From NCBI RefSeq assembly GCF_004803755.1, contig NZ_CP032311.1:5110001-5174000 (forward strand): a stretch of 64,000 bases of DNA, in the 5' to 3' direction. A program made the position numbers and the translations under genes. The notes under the pieces were generated by a model. The model was not told the origin of the DNA. It saw only the letters and a list, made by a program, of their open reading frames with translations, and searched no databases. Numbering within the stretch: the first letter of the stretch is position 1; each line of letters opens with the position of its first letter. The DNA is from Pseudomonas sp. DG56-2. Its GTDB lineage: Bacteria; Pseudomonadota; Gammaproteobacteria; Pseudomonadales; Pseudomonadaceae. Shown in pieces: positions 44,944-54,274 of the stretch.

Positions 44944-47298
44944 TCATTGATTGATCTGGAACTCGACCCGCGCAGTCTGGCCACTCTCATCCAGCGCGCT
45001 GAGCTCTACACGCCCTGCCTGTTCAAAGCGGGCACTCAGCGATTCCTGCCCCTGCGATTCGCCCAGCGGTACGCCATTGAGGAACCACCAACGCCGACCA
45101 TTGCCGCCCAGTGCGGACACCTCAAGGCGCAAGGGCTCGCTGCTCGACGCCGGACGCCGCAACTGATCACCCTGGCGCACCCCGACGATCGACAATGGCG
45201 GTGCGCTAGCCGGTACCTGGGGTGGGCAATCAGGATCAATTTTCGGCAGTCGCGCCTCTCGGCGTTCTACGCGTGGCAGCCAGGGTTCCAAGGGTGCCGG
45301 CCACAAGGCAATCTCACGGGGTTGAGCGCCGCTGCAACTGTGGTCTACCCGCTGCCCCTGGGCGTTTAGCCAGACCGTTTCACGCAAACCGACGCTCAAG
45401 GGTTGATCAGCTGCCAGCAAGGTCGGCGGGGCAGTGCCATCCAGGGTCCAGGCAAAGCGCTGGCGTCGGCAATTGTCATTCTGGCGAGCCATTGGTTGCC
45501 CGAGCGGCCAGCAGATTGCGGCCACGCCGACGTTGTCGGGTACTGCAGCCACCGGCACGGCAATGCCGCGCTGGCTGTCACGGTTACTCAACACATCATG
45601 CACCTGCAGCATCAGCGGCGCTGCCGACGCCAGGCCGAACTGCCCGGGCACCGGCGTACCATCGGGGCGTCCGATCCAGATGCCGATCAGATAACGAGGG
45701 CCGACACCAATCGACCAGGCATCACGAAAGCCATAACTGGTGCCGGTCTTCCAGGCCAGCAGGGGTCGCTGTACCAATTCGGCATGCGGGTCGCGGTCGG
45801 GGCGCGCCTGACCACTGAGAATACGCCGGATGATCCAGGCGCTGCCCGGCGACAGCAGACGCCGGTCAAGCAATGGCGCGTCTGGCTGCAGGCGCATCGG
45901 CGCACTCAAACCGCCGCGCGACAATGCCCCGTAACCGGCGACCAAATCCTCCAGGCGACTGCCCGCCCCTCCCAGAATCAACGACAGGTTCGGCTCCGCC
46001 AGTGGCGGCAGTGTCAGCGGCACGCCACCATTGCGCATCTGCGCCGCAAAGCGCTTCGGCCCGTAGGCTTCGAGCAACTGCACCGCGGGCAGATTCAACG
46101 ACAATGCCAGCGCCGAACTGGCAGCCACCGGGCCACTGAAGCCCATGGAAAAGTTGCCTGGCCGATAATCACCGTAGCGCCTTGGCACATCCTGGAGCAA
46201 CGACTCGGAATGAATCAGACCATCATCCATGGCCATGCCATAAAGGAATGGTTTGAGGGTAGAGCCTGGTGACCTGAGTGCAGTAATCATGTCGACATGA
46301 CCAAAGCGGCGCTCATCGTTCAAGTCAACGGAACCCAGGTAGGCGCGCACGGCCATGTTCTGGGCTTCAACCACCAGAATCGCGGCCGAGGTACGTTCAG
46401 GCAGACGCGCGCGCCAGCCCAGTAACAGGTCTTCCAGGCGCCGCTGCAATGAGGCATCGAGCGTGGTACGGATCAGGGGCGGGCTGTGCGGCCGGTTCAG
46501 GCGTCGCGCCAGCAATGGCGCCAAGGCTGGTTCCTGGCGGGGAGCCAGAAGCAACGGTTCTTCCATGGCCTCGGCAATCCGTTGCTGCGGCCATACTTGA
46601 TACTCGGTCAGGCGCTTGAGCACTTTGTCACGTGCCACTTGCGCGCGAGCCGGATGTCGGTCTGGGCGCAAGCGGCTTGGCGCCTGCGGCAATACCGCGA
46701 GCATCGCCGCTTCGGACGGCGTCAAATGCTGTGGCGACTTGCCCAGGTAAGCCCAACTGGCCGCGGCAACACCCTGCAAGGTGCCGCCGAAAGGTGCACG
46801 ATTGAGATAGATCTCAAGGATCTGCGCCTTGGACAAATGCCATTCCAACTGCGCCGTGCGCCACAGTTGGCGCAGTTTTCCAGGCAAGGTGCGCGCGTGC
46901 GGGTCCAGCAATCGAGCAACCTGCATCGACAGGGTGCTGCCGCCCGACACCACCCGCCCACCGCGCAGGTTTTGCCAGGCAGCGCGGCCTAGCGCCAGCG
47001 GATTGACCCCAGGGTGCTGATAGAACCAGCGATCCTCATAAGTCAGCAGCGCCTGCAAATAATAGGGGGACACCTGATCGGCGCTGACCGGATAGCGCCA
47101 GACCCCTTCGGCATCGGCGAAGCGCCACAATGGCGTGCCGTCCTCGGCCAGCACGACACGTGCCAAATCATCAGCCGGAAGTGGCAGCGGCCACACCCGG
47201 TCAGCGATCCACAGCAGCGCAGCAAGCAATACCAGCACGCCCGAAACGACACTCAAGCGTTTCGCCATGGGGCTGAGCGAGCGAGCTAAGATGAGCAT
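44944..47298 (-). CDS. pbpC: Penicillin-binding protein 1C
   Basis: A 784-residue bifunctional class A PBP of the PbpC type. A membrane anchor (about 13-30) is followed by a transglycosylase domain with the catalytic glutamate in TYEDRWFYQHPGV (near 85-95), a transpeptidase domain with SPGSTLKPF (active serine near 345) and KTGTSYGF, and the C-terminal BiPBP_C domain. The ATG at 47298 follows AGGGA; one at 47268 is possible. In E. coli pbpC lies beside the alpha-2-macroglobulin gene yfhM, and a yfhM-like gene is nearby here too. Confidence 0.93.
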   Translation of the reverse strand: MLILARSLSPMAKRLSVVSGVLVLLAALLWIADRVWPLPLPADDLARVVLAEDGTPLWRFADAEGVWRYPVSADQVSPYYLQALLTYEDRWFYQHPGVNPLALGRAAWQNLRGGRVVSGGSTLSMQVARLLDPHARTLPGKLRQLWRTAQLEWHLSKAQILEIYLNRAPFGGTLQGVAAASWAYLGKSPQHLTPSEAAMLAVLPQAPSRLRPDRHPARAQVARDKVLKRLTEYQVWPQQRIAEAMEEPLLLAPRQEPALAPLLARRLNRPHSPPLIRTTLDASLQRRLEDLLLGWRARLPERTSAAILVVEAQNMAVRAYLGSVDLNDERRFGHVDMITALRSPGSTLKPFLYGMAMDDGLIHSESLLQDVPRRYGDYRPGNFSMGFSGPVAASSALALSLNLPAVQLLEAYGPKRFAAQMRNGGVPLTLPPLAEPNLSLILGGAGSRLEDLVAGYGALSRGGLSAPMRLQPDAPLLDRRLLSPGSAWIIRRILSGQARPDRDPHAELVQRPLLAWKTGTSYGFRDAWSIGVGPRYLIGIWIGRPDGTPVPGQFGLASAAPLMLQVHDVLSNRDSQRGIAVPVAAVPDNVGVAAICWPLGQPMARQNDNCRRQRFAWTLDGTAPPTLLAADQPLSVGLRETVWLNAQGQRVDHSCSGAQPREIALWPAPLEPWLPRVERREARLPKIDPDCPPQVPASAPPLSIVGVRQGDQLRRPASSSEPLRLEVSALGGNGRRWWFLNGVPLGESQGQESLSARFEQAGRVELSALDESGQTARVEFQINQ

Positions 47299-47402
47299 CA
47301 GACGTCCCTGTCAGCAGCAATGGGCAGGGAACCGAGCAGCACATTGGAAGGCCAAAGGTTTGGCAACGGCAGACTCGCCGAGACGATCATCAGGAAGCAA
47401 CT

Positions 47403-47696
47403 ATGCATGTAGAAGGTTTTTTCGAGTGGCTCGGCCAGGCCCTGGGGGCGCTGATCCGCTTTGTCGTTGATGGTTTGAGCGGGTTATTCAACCTGCTGGC
47501 CAACGCCGGTGGCAATTTCATCGATGGCCTGGCACGCACATTGGGCATGGACACCTCGCTGGTCAGCATCATCGCCCTGATCATCGGCTTGATGCTGCTG
47601 TACTCGGCCATCCGTGCCTTCATGCGTGCCTCGATCATTCTCGGCATCATCTGGCTGGTACTGGGGCTGTGGGTACTGAGCTGGATCATTCACTGA
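47403..47696 (+). CDS. Small membrane protein of unknown function
   Basis: A 97-residue protein with amphipathic N-terminal helices (MHVEGFFEWLGQALGALIRF) and one or two strong membrane spans (SLVSIIALIIGLMLLYSAIR and ASIILGIIWLVLGLWVLSWI). A good ribosome site (CAGGAAGC) precedes the ATG. It lies on the plus strand between two minus-strand genes, pbpC and the alpha-2-macroglobulin. No family is recognised with confidence. Confidence 0.78.
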   Translation: MHVEGFFEWLGQALGALIRFVVDGLSGLFNLLANAGGNFIDGLARTLGMDTSLVSIIALIIGLMLLYSAIRAFMRASIILGIIWLVLGLWVLSWIIH

Positions 47697-47717
47697 TGGC
47701 AGTATCGCCCTTGTCGC

Positions 47718-47746
47718 TGCAGGCGCTGGCAAAGCCAACGCCTGCA
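47718..47746. terminator. Strong hairpin between convergent genes
   Basis: TGCAGGCG (47718-47725) pairs with CGCCTGCA (47739-47746), and inside TGGC pairs with GCCA around AAA; a single C/A mismatch separates the two stems. It lies between the small membrane protein and the end of the alpha-2-macroglobulin gene, serving both directions. No T-run follows. Confidence 0.65.
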
Positions 47747-47765
47747 CAATCAGAGGGATGGTTAC

Positions 47766-50700
47766 TCAGCGCCCCCTGACCACCATATCCCCTGCCGACT
47801 CACCCACCGACTGCAGATTAGGGCGATACATCGACTCTACTTGCGGTGGAGGCACACGGTAGGTGCCCGGCGTTACCGCCCGCGCCAGATAGAGCAGATG
47901 CGTGGTGCCATAGCTGTCCACCGGCAACGCTGCCACGTAGCGATCATCGCGAAATTCCTGGTGCACCAGGTTGGCATTCTGCATCGACTCTCGCCATTGC
48001 TTGACCGCGCTGCTGGCATTTTCCAGGCTCGCCGCGCTCTGCGCCAGGTTCTGGTTTTCCAGCTCCAGGCCTGCAGGCAACAGGTCGACAACCAACGCAT
48101 CCGGCACCCGCGAAGTAGCGGTAACGGCCAGGTGCACCAGCACCAGATCGCCACTCTTCAGCGCGCGAATGTCCAGAGGCTGACCATTCATCCCCAGATA
48201 CTCACGACGAATGTTCATTCCGGCGCTGCTCGGCGCCGGGGCGTGGCGTGGATAACCGGACAGGGTCAATTGCTGGTACAGCGTGTCGCTACTCTGGTTT
48301 TGAACCGTCAATGGCGAGGCCAGCAGCGGACCTTCAAGCTTAAGGCCCGACTGCGCGCTATCGAGGTCGCGTAGTTCACCGGCGCTATCCAGGCGTGCCG
48401 ACCACTTGCCTTCGGGCTTGCTCAATAGACCGCGTCCAGCCAGGAACAAGGCGTTGCGCTCCTGAGTCGACAGCCACTGGTTGGCAGCCACTTGGTCAGA
48501 CAGCTGGAACAAGCGTTGATCCACGCTGTTGGTGCCCAGGTTGTTTTCTTCCAGCAAGGCCAGAATCAATGCTTGGTCACGCACCGGGCTGCCATAGTCA
48601 CCGAGCCATTCTTTGCTGTCGCGGCTAACCGCCAGGCCCGCCTGCAAGGCTTGCTGGGCACGCGGTTTGTCGCCCATTTTTTCCAAGGCAATGGCCAACT
48701 GTACCAATGGCAAGCCGGAGCGTGCATCGCTGCGTCGTTCGAACACGCTACGCAGGGCACCCAAAGGGGCCTGCTGCGTACGCGCAAGAACCAACGCTGC
48801 ATATGCCTGCACCGCAAAGCGACTGTGCTCGGCATTGTTGCTGTAGTTCACCTCGATCAGGTTACGTTCCTGCAGATAACGCAGCAGGCGCTCGCTGGCC
48901 TTCTTCAACGCATCGGCCGGTACCGCGTAGCCTTGCTCGCGCGCGCGCAGCAGGAAGTCGGTGACATACGCGGTCAGCCAGTATTCTTCCTCGCTGTCCG
49001 AACTCCACAAGCCAAAACTACCGTTGTAGCGCTGCATCCCGAGCAGATGCTCAATACCCATTTCGATCTTGCGCTTGCGCACATCGGCCGGTTCTCCAGT
49101 GATCCCCAGGCGCTTGAGGGTTTCGGCATCGGCGTACAGCGAGGGATAAAGGCCACTGGTGGTCTGCTCCAGGCACCCGTAAGGGTAGGCTTCCAGGGCG
49201 CGAATCTGTTCAGCCAGGTTCAGCGGAGGTCGGCTGGACAATGCCAGTGTGGCCTCCAGCCCCGCCGGTTCGAACTCGGCCAGATCGGACTCCGGCAGGC
49301 TCCACGGCTGGTCGTTGAGCGCCACCCGATAGTGCTTGAGCATCGCCGGGTAAGCCGGGCGAATACCCAGGGTCCATTCACGGGTGAACGCCGCGGCCTT
49401 TTCACCAGGCAGTTGCAGGCCCAGCACTTCGACCTTGACCTTGCCCTGGCCCAGGCCGCCTGTGGCCTGCACCGGCACCAACAGGGTGACGCGCTTGCCC
49501 TGGGTCAGGTCCAGGGTTTGCTCGGCTGTGCGCATCAGATCCAATTGGCCTTCCGTGCTCAATCGCACAGTGAGCTTCTGCGCCTGGCCGGACAAGTTCG
49601 ACATATCCAGTGCCAAGGTGGTGCTGTCGCCCCCCGCCAGGAAACGTGGCGCCGACAATTCGGCAATCAACGGCGCGGCCACCACCGTCTTGCCCTCGGC
49701 CACGCCATAGCGATCATCGGTCCAGGCCTGGGCCATCAAGCGCAGTTCGCCGTTGAAATCGGGGATATCGACGCTGGTCTCGCCTTCGCCGTTCGCATCC
49801 AGGGTGACCGGCGCACTTTGCTGGGCAACGATGGTGATGCTGGTGTTGGGTCGCTTGCCACCCTTGGCCATGGCCGCATCGCCACCGAAGGCGAGGCTGG
49901 CCAGACGGCCCTGACCGGCTTCGATCAACTGACCGTAGATATCCAGTTGGTCGGCGCCATAGGCCTTGCGCCCGAACATGCCGGTGAAGGGGTCGGGGGT
50001 CGGGTAGTCGGTGATATTGAGAATGCCCACGTCGACCGCGGCCAGCAGCACGTGTACCTGCTCAGGCACACTGCCATCGGCATTGCGCGCCTGCACCTTG
50101 ACCGTCAAGGGCTGCTTGGGACGCATTTTTTCCGGTGCACTGAGGGTGACTGCAAGCTTGCGCTCGGCGCGGTCCAGTGGCAGGTGCAGCACGCCAACCG
50201 CGCGTTTCGGTGTGGCGTTTACCTTACGCTCGCCGGGACGTATCACCAGGGCGCTGACGTACAGGTCATGGCGGGCCCATTTGCGGTCCAGGTTGATGGC
50301 GAAAGTTTTGCCTTCAGCCGGCACATCGATCTCTTGCCACCACAGCGGACCTTCGCTCGACTCAACCATCAGGTAGCCGGTACCGGCAGCAGGAGGTGTG
50401 ACGGTGACGTTGGCAGTAGCGCCATCCGCATAGGACGGTTTGTCCAGAGCAAGCTTGACCTGATCCGGGCGAACAGCGCCGCCGTCAGCGTTGTCCTGGG
50501 CGCGGTAGCCGGCCCAGAATCGCTCACTGGAAACCAGGCCGGTCTGCGGGTCTTCCACTTCAACCCGGTAGGGTCCCCATTCAACCTGGAAGTTGAGCTT
50601 GGCAGTGGACCCGCCCTTGACGTTGACCGTCTCCTCGCTCTGGGTCAGGAACTTCTCGTTGAAGTTGTAGCTCCAGCCGTCACTGTCGGAGTAGTTCCAG

Positions 50701-52658
50701 TAGTAGTCGCGGCGCTCGCGGATCAAGCGCACCTTGAGGCCATTGGCAGCCAACTTGTTACCGTCGCGGTCGGCAACCAGCACTTCGAACTCTACCGGGC
50801 CATCGCTATCGGTTTCTTCCCCGTCGAACAGACCACGCAAGCCCGGCAAGCGCTCGGCGGGCCAGATCGGCTGTTCCAGGCGCCGGGTGATCGGCCGACC
50901 ACCGGACTCCTGCAAACTGGCCTGTACTGTCAGTTGCAGCGGCGAGCGCGCCTCGGACCACTTGCTCTCGATGCTCAGCGTGGCCTTGCCGTTGGCATCG
51001 AGATTGACTTCATCCAGCTCCAGATCCTGGGTCAGTTCCTGCTCGGTAATCGAGCCGAACTGATAGCCTGGCAACGCGGGTACCGCTTCGCGCAGCGGGC
51101 GCACATAGGCCTGGCCGCTCAAGCGGTTGCCCGAGGCAGGCGCGCCGTACAGATACCGACCATTAACGTCGATTTCAGCGCTTTGTTCAGGACTCAAAGG
51201 AACATCACTGCCTTTGAGCTCCAGGGCCAGGCGCTCAGGCAGGAAGTCTTCGACGAGAAATTCATAGATCTGTTTCTTGCCGCCCCCCAGATCGAACAAC
51301 AGCTGCCAGCGACCGGTCGGCGCTTCAGTGGCCAACTGCAAATGGTACTGGTACAGGCCGTTGCTGCCCGGCTCCCATACGAATTTGCGGCTGATCTGTT
51401 CATCCGGCCGACGTACTTCAACGGTCACCGGCTGTGGCTTGATTGGGCGACCATCCTGGTCACGCAACAAGCCGTTGAGCAACACGGTTTCACCGGGGCG
51501 GTACAGGTCTCGCGGACCGAAGACGAAAAACTGCAGGGGATTGGCTTGCGGGCCGGTAATGTCGAACTCGGCCAGATCCAGCGCCGCACTGTTCAGGCGC
51601 AGCATCGTGGTGTGCACGCCTTGATGCGCCAACAGGGTTTCCGCTTTTGGCGGCATCGGCAATTGGGCATGGCCATCGCTGTCGGTTTTACCTTGGCCAA
51701 CCACACGGCCTTCGGCGTCGAGCAGTTCGAGATTGACGCCGCTCAGGGCTTTGCCACCCTCCAGGCCCTGGGTAAACACGTCCATGCGGTTCTGATAGCG
51801 GTGAGCCGACACACCGATATCACTGAGGGTGAACAGCGTTGCCGGTTGCGAATAATCGTAGGTACCGGAAGCGCGCATGACCGCAAGGTAGACCCCCGGT
51901 TCCTGCAGTGGCTTGATTCCAGCAATCGGCAGCAACACGGTTTCGCGGGTGTTGCGTGCAGGGTTCAGGTCGAAGCGTCCGCTGTAGACCAGCTCGGTCA
52001 TGTTCAGGGTTTCTTTCGACTGGTAGTAATACAAGCTGCTGTTGCGGCCCCAGGCACTGAGAAACGGCGAAAGCGACGCTGGCTTGACCCGGAAGAACTC
52101 GACATCGACCTTGTCGACGTTCAAGGCAATCACCGGCAACCCTTCGGCCAGGCGTGTCGGCAGCAGTGAGCCGCGACTGGCAAAACCAATGGTTGCCTGC
52201 ATGTCACGGGTTTCCAGGCGACTTACCGATTCGGCGGCCAGGCGCTCGCCGTTGACCGCCTGCAGGCCGGCATCGATGGTCAGCACCAGCTTGCGCTGCG
52301 GCTCCAGGTGGCGCAGGCGCAGTTCCATCGCGTTGTCGGAGAGTTCCCAGGCACCATCGACCTTACCTTTGACGGTGTCGACCAGATGAACCCGGTCGGC
52401 AAAGTTCTGCTGCGCATCCAGCGGTACCGAGAACGTCAGGGACAGCGCACTGGCGCCATCGACCTGGACTTCGGAAACATCCACCACGCTCAGCTCGCGA
52501 CCGGCATAACGCTTGGCCAGGGCCGCGGCATCTTCACGGGCCGGCTGGGCGACTTCCTGCGCCTGGGTTGGCGCGGGGGCCGGCTTGTCTGGGGCAGACG
52601 AGTCGCAGGCACTGAGCAAGGCCAGCGCACAGGCCAGCAACAATCCTTTGTTGAGCAT
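47766..52658 (-). CDS. Alpha-2-macroglobulin family lipoprotein (YfhM-like)
   Basis: A 1630-residue bacterial alpha-2-macroglobulin. The lipobox ALLSAC is at about residue 18, many MG domains follow, and the thioester motif GCLEQ is present near residue 1163, in YPYGCLEQTTS; a terpenoid-like helical domain comes after it. Such proteins trap proteases in the periplasm and pair with PBP1C in E. coli to repair or defend the wall. The ATG at 52658 begins the lipoprotein signal (MLNKGLLLACALALLSAC). The minus strand is coding; the plus strand contains a 3.7-kb stop-free shadow. Confidence 0.94.
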   Translation of the reverse strand: MLNKGLLLACALALLSACDSSAPDKPAPAPTQAQEVAQPAREDAAALAKRYAGRELSVVDVSEVQVDGASALSLTFSVPLDAQQNFADRVHLVDTVKGKVDGAWELSDNAMELRLRHLEPQRKLVLTIDAGLQAVNGERLAAESVSRLETRDMQATIGFASRGSLLPTRLAEGLPVIALNVDKVDVEFFRVKPASLSPFLSAWGRNSSLYYYQSKETLNMTELVYSGRFDLNPARNTRETVLLPIAGIKPLQEPGVYLAVMRASGTYDYSQPATLFTLSDIGVSAHRYQNRMDVFTQGLEGGKALSGVNLELLDAEGRVVGQGKTDSDGHAQLPMPPKAETLLAHQGVHTTMLRLNSAALDLAEFDITGPQANPLQFFVFGPRDLYRPGETVLLNGLLRDQDGRPIKPQPVTVEVRRPDEQISRKFVWEPGSNGLYQYHLQLATEAPTGRWQLLFDLGGGKKQIYEFLVEDFLPERLALELKGSDVPLSPEQSAEIDVNGRYLYGAPASGNRLSGQAYVRPLREAVPALPGYQFGSITEQELTQDLELDEVNLDANGKATLSIESKWSEARSPLQLTVQASLQESGGRPITRRLEQPIWPAERLPGLRGLFDGEETDSDGPVEFEVLVADRDGNKLAANGLKVRLIRERRDYYWNYSDSDGWSYNFNEKFLTQSEETVNVKGGSTAKLNFQVEWGPYRVEVEDPQTGLVSSERFWAGYRAQDNADGGAVRPDQVKLALDKPSYADGATANVTVTPPAAGTGYLMVESSEGPLWWQEIDVPAEGKTFAINLDRKWARHDLYVSALVIRPGERKVNATPKRAVGVLHLPLDRAERKLAVTLSAPEKMRPKQPLTVKVQARNADGSVPEQVHVLLAAVDVGILNITDYPTPDPFTGMFGRKAYGADQLDIYGQLIEAGQGRLASLAFGGDAAMAKGGKRPNTSITIVAQQSAPVTLDANGEGETSVDIPDFNGELRLMAQAWTDDRYGVAEGKTVVAAPLIAELSAPRFLAGGDSTTLALDMSNLSGQAQKLTVRLSTEGQLDLMRTAEQTLDLTQGKRVTLLVPVQATGGLGQGKVKVEVLGLQLPGEKAAAFTREWTLGIRPAYPAMLKHYRVALNDQPWSLPESDLAEFEPAGLEATLALSSRPPLNLAEQIRALEAYPYGCLEQTTSGLYPSLYADAETLKRLGITGEPADVRKRKIEMGIEHLLGMQRYNGSFGLWSSDSEEEYWLTAYVTDFLLRAREQGYAVPADALKKASERLLRYLQERNLIEVNYSNNAEHSRFAVQAYAALVLARTQQAPLGALRSVFERRSDARSGLPLVQLAIALEKMGDKPRAQQALQAGLAVSRDSKEWLGDYGSPVRDQALILALLEENNLGTNSVDQRLFQLSDQVAANQWLSTQERNALFLAGRGLLSKPEGKWSARLDSAGELRDLDSAQSGLKLEGPLLASPLTVQNQSSDTLYQQLTLSGYPRHAPAPSSAGMNIRREYLGMNGQPLDIRALKSGDLVLVHLAVTATSRVPDALVVDLLPAGLELENQNLAQSAASLENASSAVKQWRESMQNANLVHQEFRDDRYVAALPVDSYGTTHLLYLARAVTPGTYRVPPPQVESMYRPNLQSVGESAGDMVVRGR

Positions 52659-52759
52659 GAAAGTAACTCTTTGGCAGCAGGTTCTGAGGGGAGAACTATA
52701 TATCAACCAGGTCGTCACCGTACGCTGCGGCTACAATGTGCGGCTTGCCTGGAGCCGAC

Positions 52760-54100
52760 ATGTCCCAATTGCTGACCGACTGGCGCGACCGCCTGACCCA
52801 CCGCAAGGTCTGGGCCCTGGCCGCACCGATGATTCTCTCGAACATCTCCGTACCCCTGGTGGCGCTGGTAGACAGTGCCGTGATTGGCCATCTGCCTCAT
52901 GCCCATCAGCTTGGCGCGGTAGCGGTAGGTGCCAGCCTGTACACCTTCCTGGCCTTTTTGATGGGCTTTCTGCGCATGGGCTCTACCGGCTTTGCCGCCC
53001 AGGCTGCCGGGCGTGCCGATGGCGCGGCCTTGCGCCAGGTGCTGGTGCAAGGCCTGCTACTGGCATTACTGTTCGCACTGCTCCTGGGGTTGCTGGCCCT
53101 ACCTTTCAGCCAGTTGGCCTTGCAACTGATGCAGCCGTCGGCAGCGTTGGAGCAATCCACCCAGGACTTCTTTCACACTCGCCTGCTGGGCCTGCCCGCC
53201 GCACTGGCGAGCTTCGCCCTGGTCGGCTGGTTCCTCGGTACCCAGAACGCCAGGGCGCCGTTGGCGATCCTGTTGACCACGAACCTGCTGAACATCGCCC
53301 TGAACCTGTGGTTCGTGCTGGGATTGGACTGGGGCGTACTCGGTTCGGCCCGCGCCTCAGTAATTGCCGAGTGGAGCGCTGCCCTGCTTGGCCTGGCCCT
53401 GACCCGCCCCGCCTTGCGCGCCTACCCCGGAAAAATCGCCTGGGCCCTGCTCGCTCGCTGGCAGAGCTGGCGGCCGTTGCTTGCGGTCAACCGCGACATC
53501 TTTATCCGCAGCCTGGCGTTGCAGGCGGTGTTCTTCCTGATCACCGTCCAAGGCGCCCGCCTGGGTGAAGCCACCGTTGCCGCCAACGCCCTGCTACTCA
53601 ATGGTCTGCTGCTCACCGCCTACGCCCTGGACGGCCTGGCCCATGCAGTCGAAGCCTTGTGCGGCCACGCCATCGGTGCTGGCGATCGCCAGGCCTTGCG
53701 CCGTTCACTGACCGTGGCTTGCGGATGGTCGCTGCTGGCCAGCAGCGGCTTCGCCGTGCTGTTTCTGTTGGGCGGGCACCTGTTTATCAACCTGCAGACA
53801 GACATCGAAAGCGTGCGCACAACGGCGTACGAGTACCTGCCGTACCTGGCGCTGCTGCCCCTGGTTGCAGTCTGGAGCTATCTACTCGATGGCCTGTTCA
53901 TTGGCGCCACCCGTGCCCGCGAGATGCGCAACGGCATGCTGCTCAGTGTGGCCTTGGCGCTGCCGGTGGCCTACGCCGCCAGCGACCTGGGCAACCACGG
54001 TTTGTGGATGGCTTTTCTGCTGTTCATGGCCCTGCGTGGGGTGACCCTGGGGGTGATGGGTTGGCAACTGCAGCGCCGGGATGGATGGTTTAGTCGCTGA
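52760..54100 (+). CDS. MATE-family efflux transporter
   Basis: A 446-residue multidrug and toxin extrusion protein (DinF-like) with about twelve membrane segments. The N-terminal half has LAAPMILSNISVPLVALVDSAVIGHL and the mid-region has FLITVQGARLGEATVAANALLLNGLLLTAYALDGLAHAVEAL. It is a Na+- or H+-coupled drug/cation exporter. The ATG at 52760 follows GGAG. It precedes the type VI cassette by 170 bases and is not obviously part of it. Confidence 0.9.
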   Translation: MSQLLTDWRDRLTHRKVWALAAPMILSNISVPLVALVDSAVIGHLPHAHQLGAVAVGASLYTFLAFLMGFLRMGSTGFAAQAAGRADGAALRQVLVQGLLLALLFALLLGLLALPFSQLALQLMQPSAALEQSTQDFFHTRLLGLPAALASFALVGWFLGTQNARAPLAILLTTNLLNIALNLWFVLGLDWGVLGSARASVIAEWSAALLGLALTRPALRAYPGKIAWALLARWQSWRPLLAVNRDIFIRSLALQAVFFLITVQGARLGEATVAANALLLNGLLLTAYALDGLAHAVEALCGHAIGAGDRQALRRSLTVACGWSLLASSGFAVLFLLGGHLFINLQTDIESVRTTAYEYLPYLALLPLVAVWSYLLDGLFIGATRAREMRNGMLLSVALALPVAYAASDLGNHGLWMAFLLFMALRGVTLGVMGWQLQRRDGWFSR

Positions 54101-54274
54101 AAATCACGGGGCTCGCCCTTCGGGTAGACAAAAGAAAATTCACACGTCCTCTTAGGACGCCCCCTGCATCAATTCCTTAGCCGCCTTGTTAGCGTGCGCT
54201 GAAATTTGAACTTGCCCGGTTTTCTGCCGTGGGCATCGCGTTCTGCGTTCACTTTTCAGAGTAAGGATAAGCGT
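54101..54274 (+). promoter_or_regulatory. Leader region upstream of vgrG, with a small hairpin
   Basis: The 174 bases between the MATE gene and vgrG contain a 6-base hairpin, CGTCCT-CTT-AGGACG at 54145-54159, followed by a C-rich run and then AT-richer sequence. A promoter for the seven-gene cassette should lie here. No -10/-35 is assigned. Confidence 0.5.

Noticed and set aside
48492..52169. A 1225-codon stop-free frame on the plus strand, opposite the alpha-2-macroglobulin gene.
   Set aside because: Its composition is that of a complement shadow, rich in Gln, Arg and His without domains. The minus-strand protein is clearly real, with lipobox and thioester motif.
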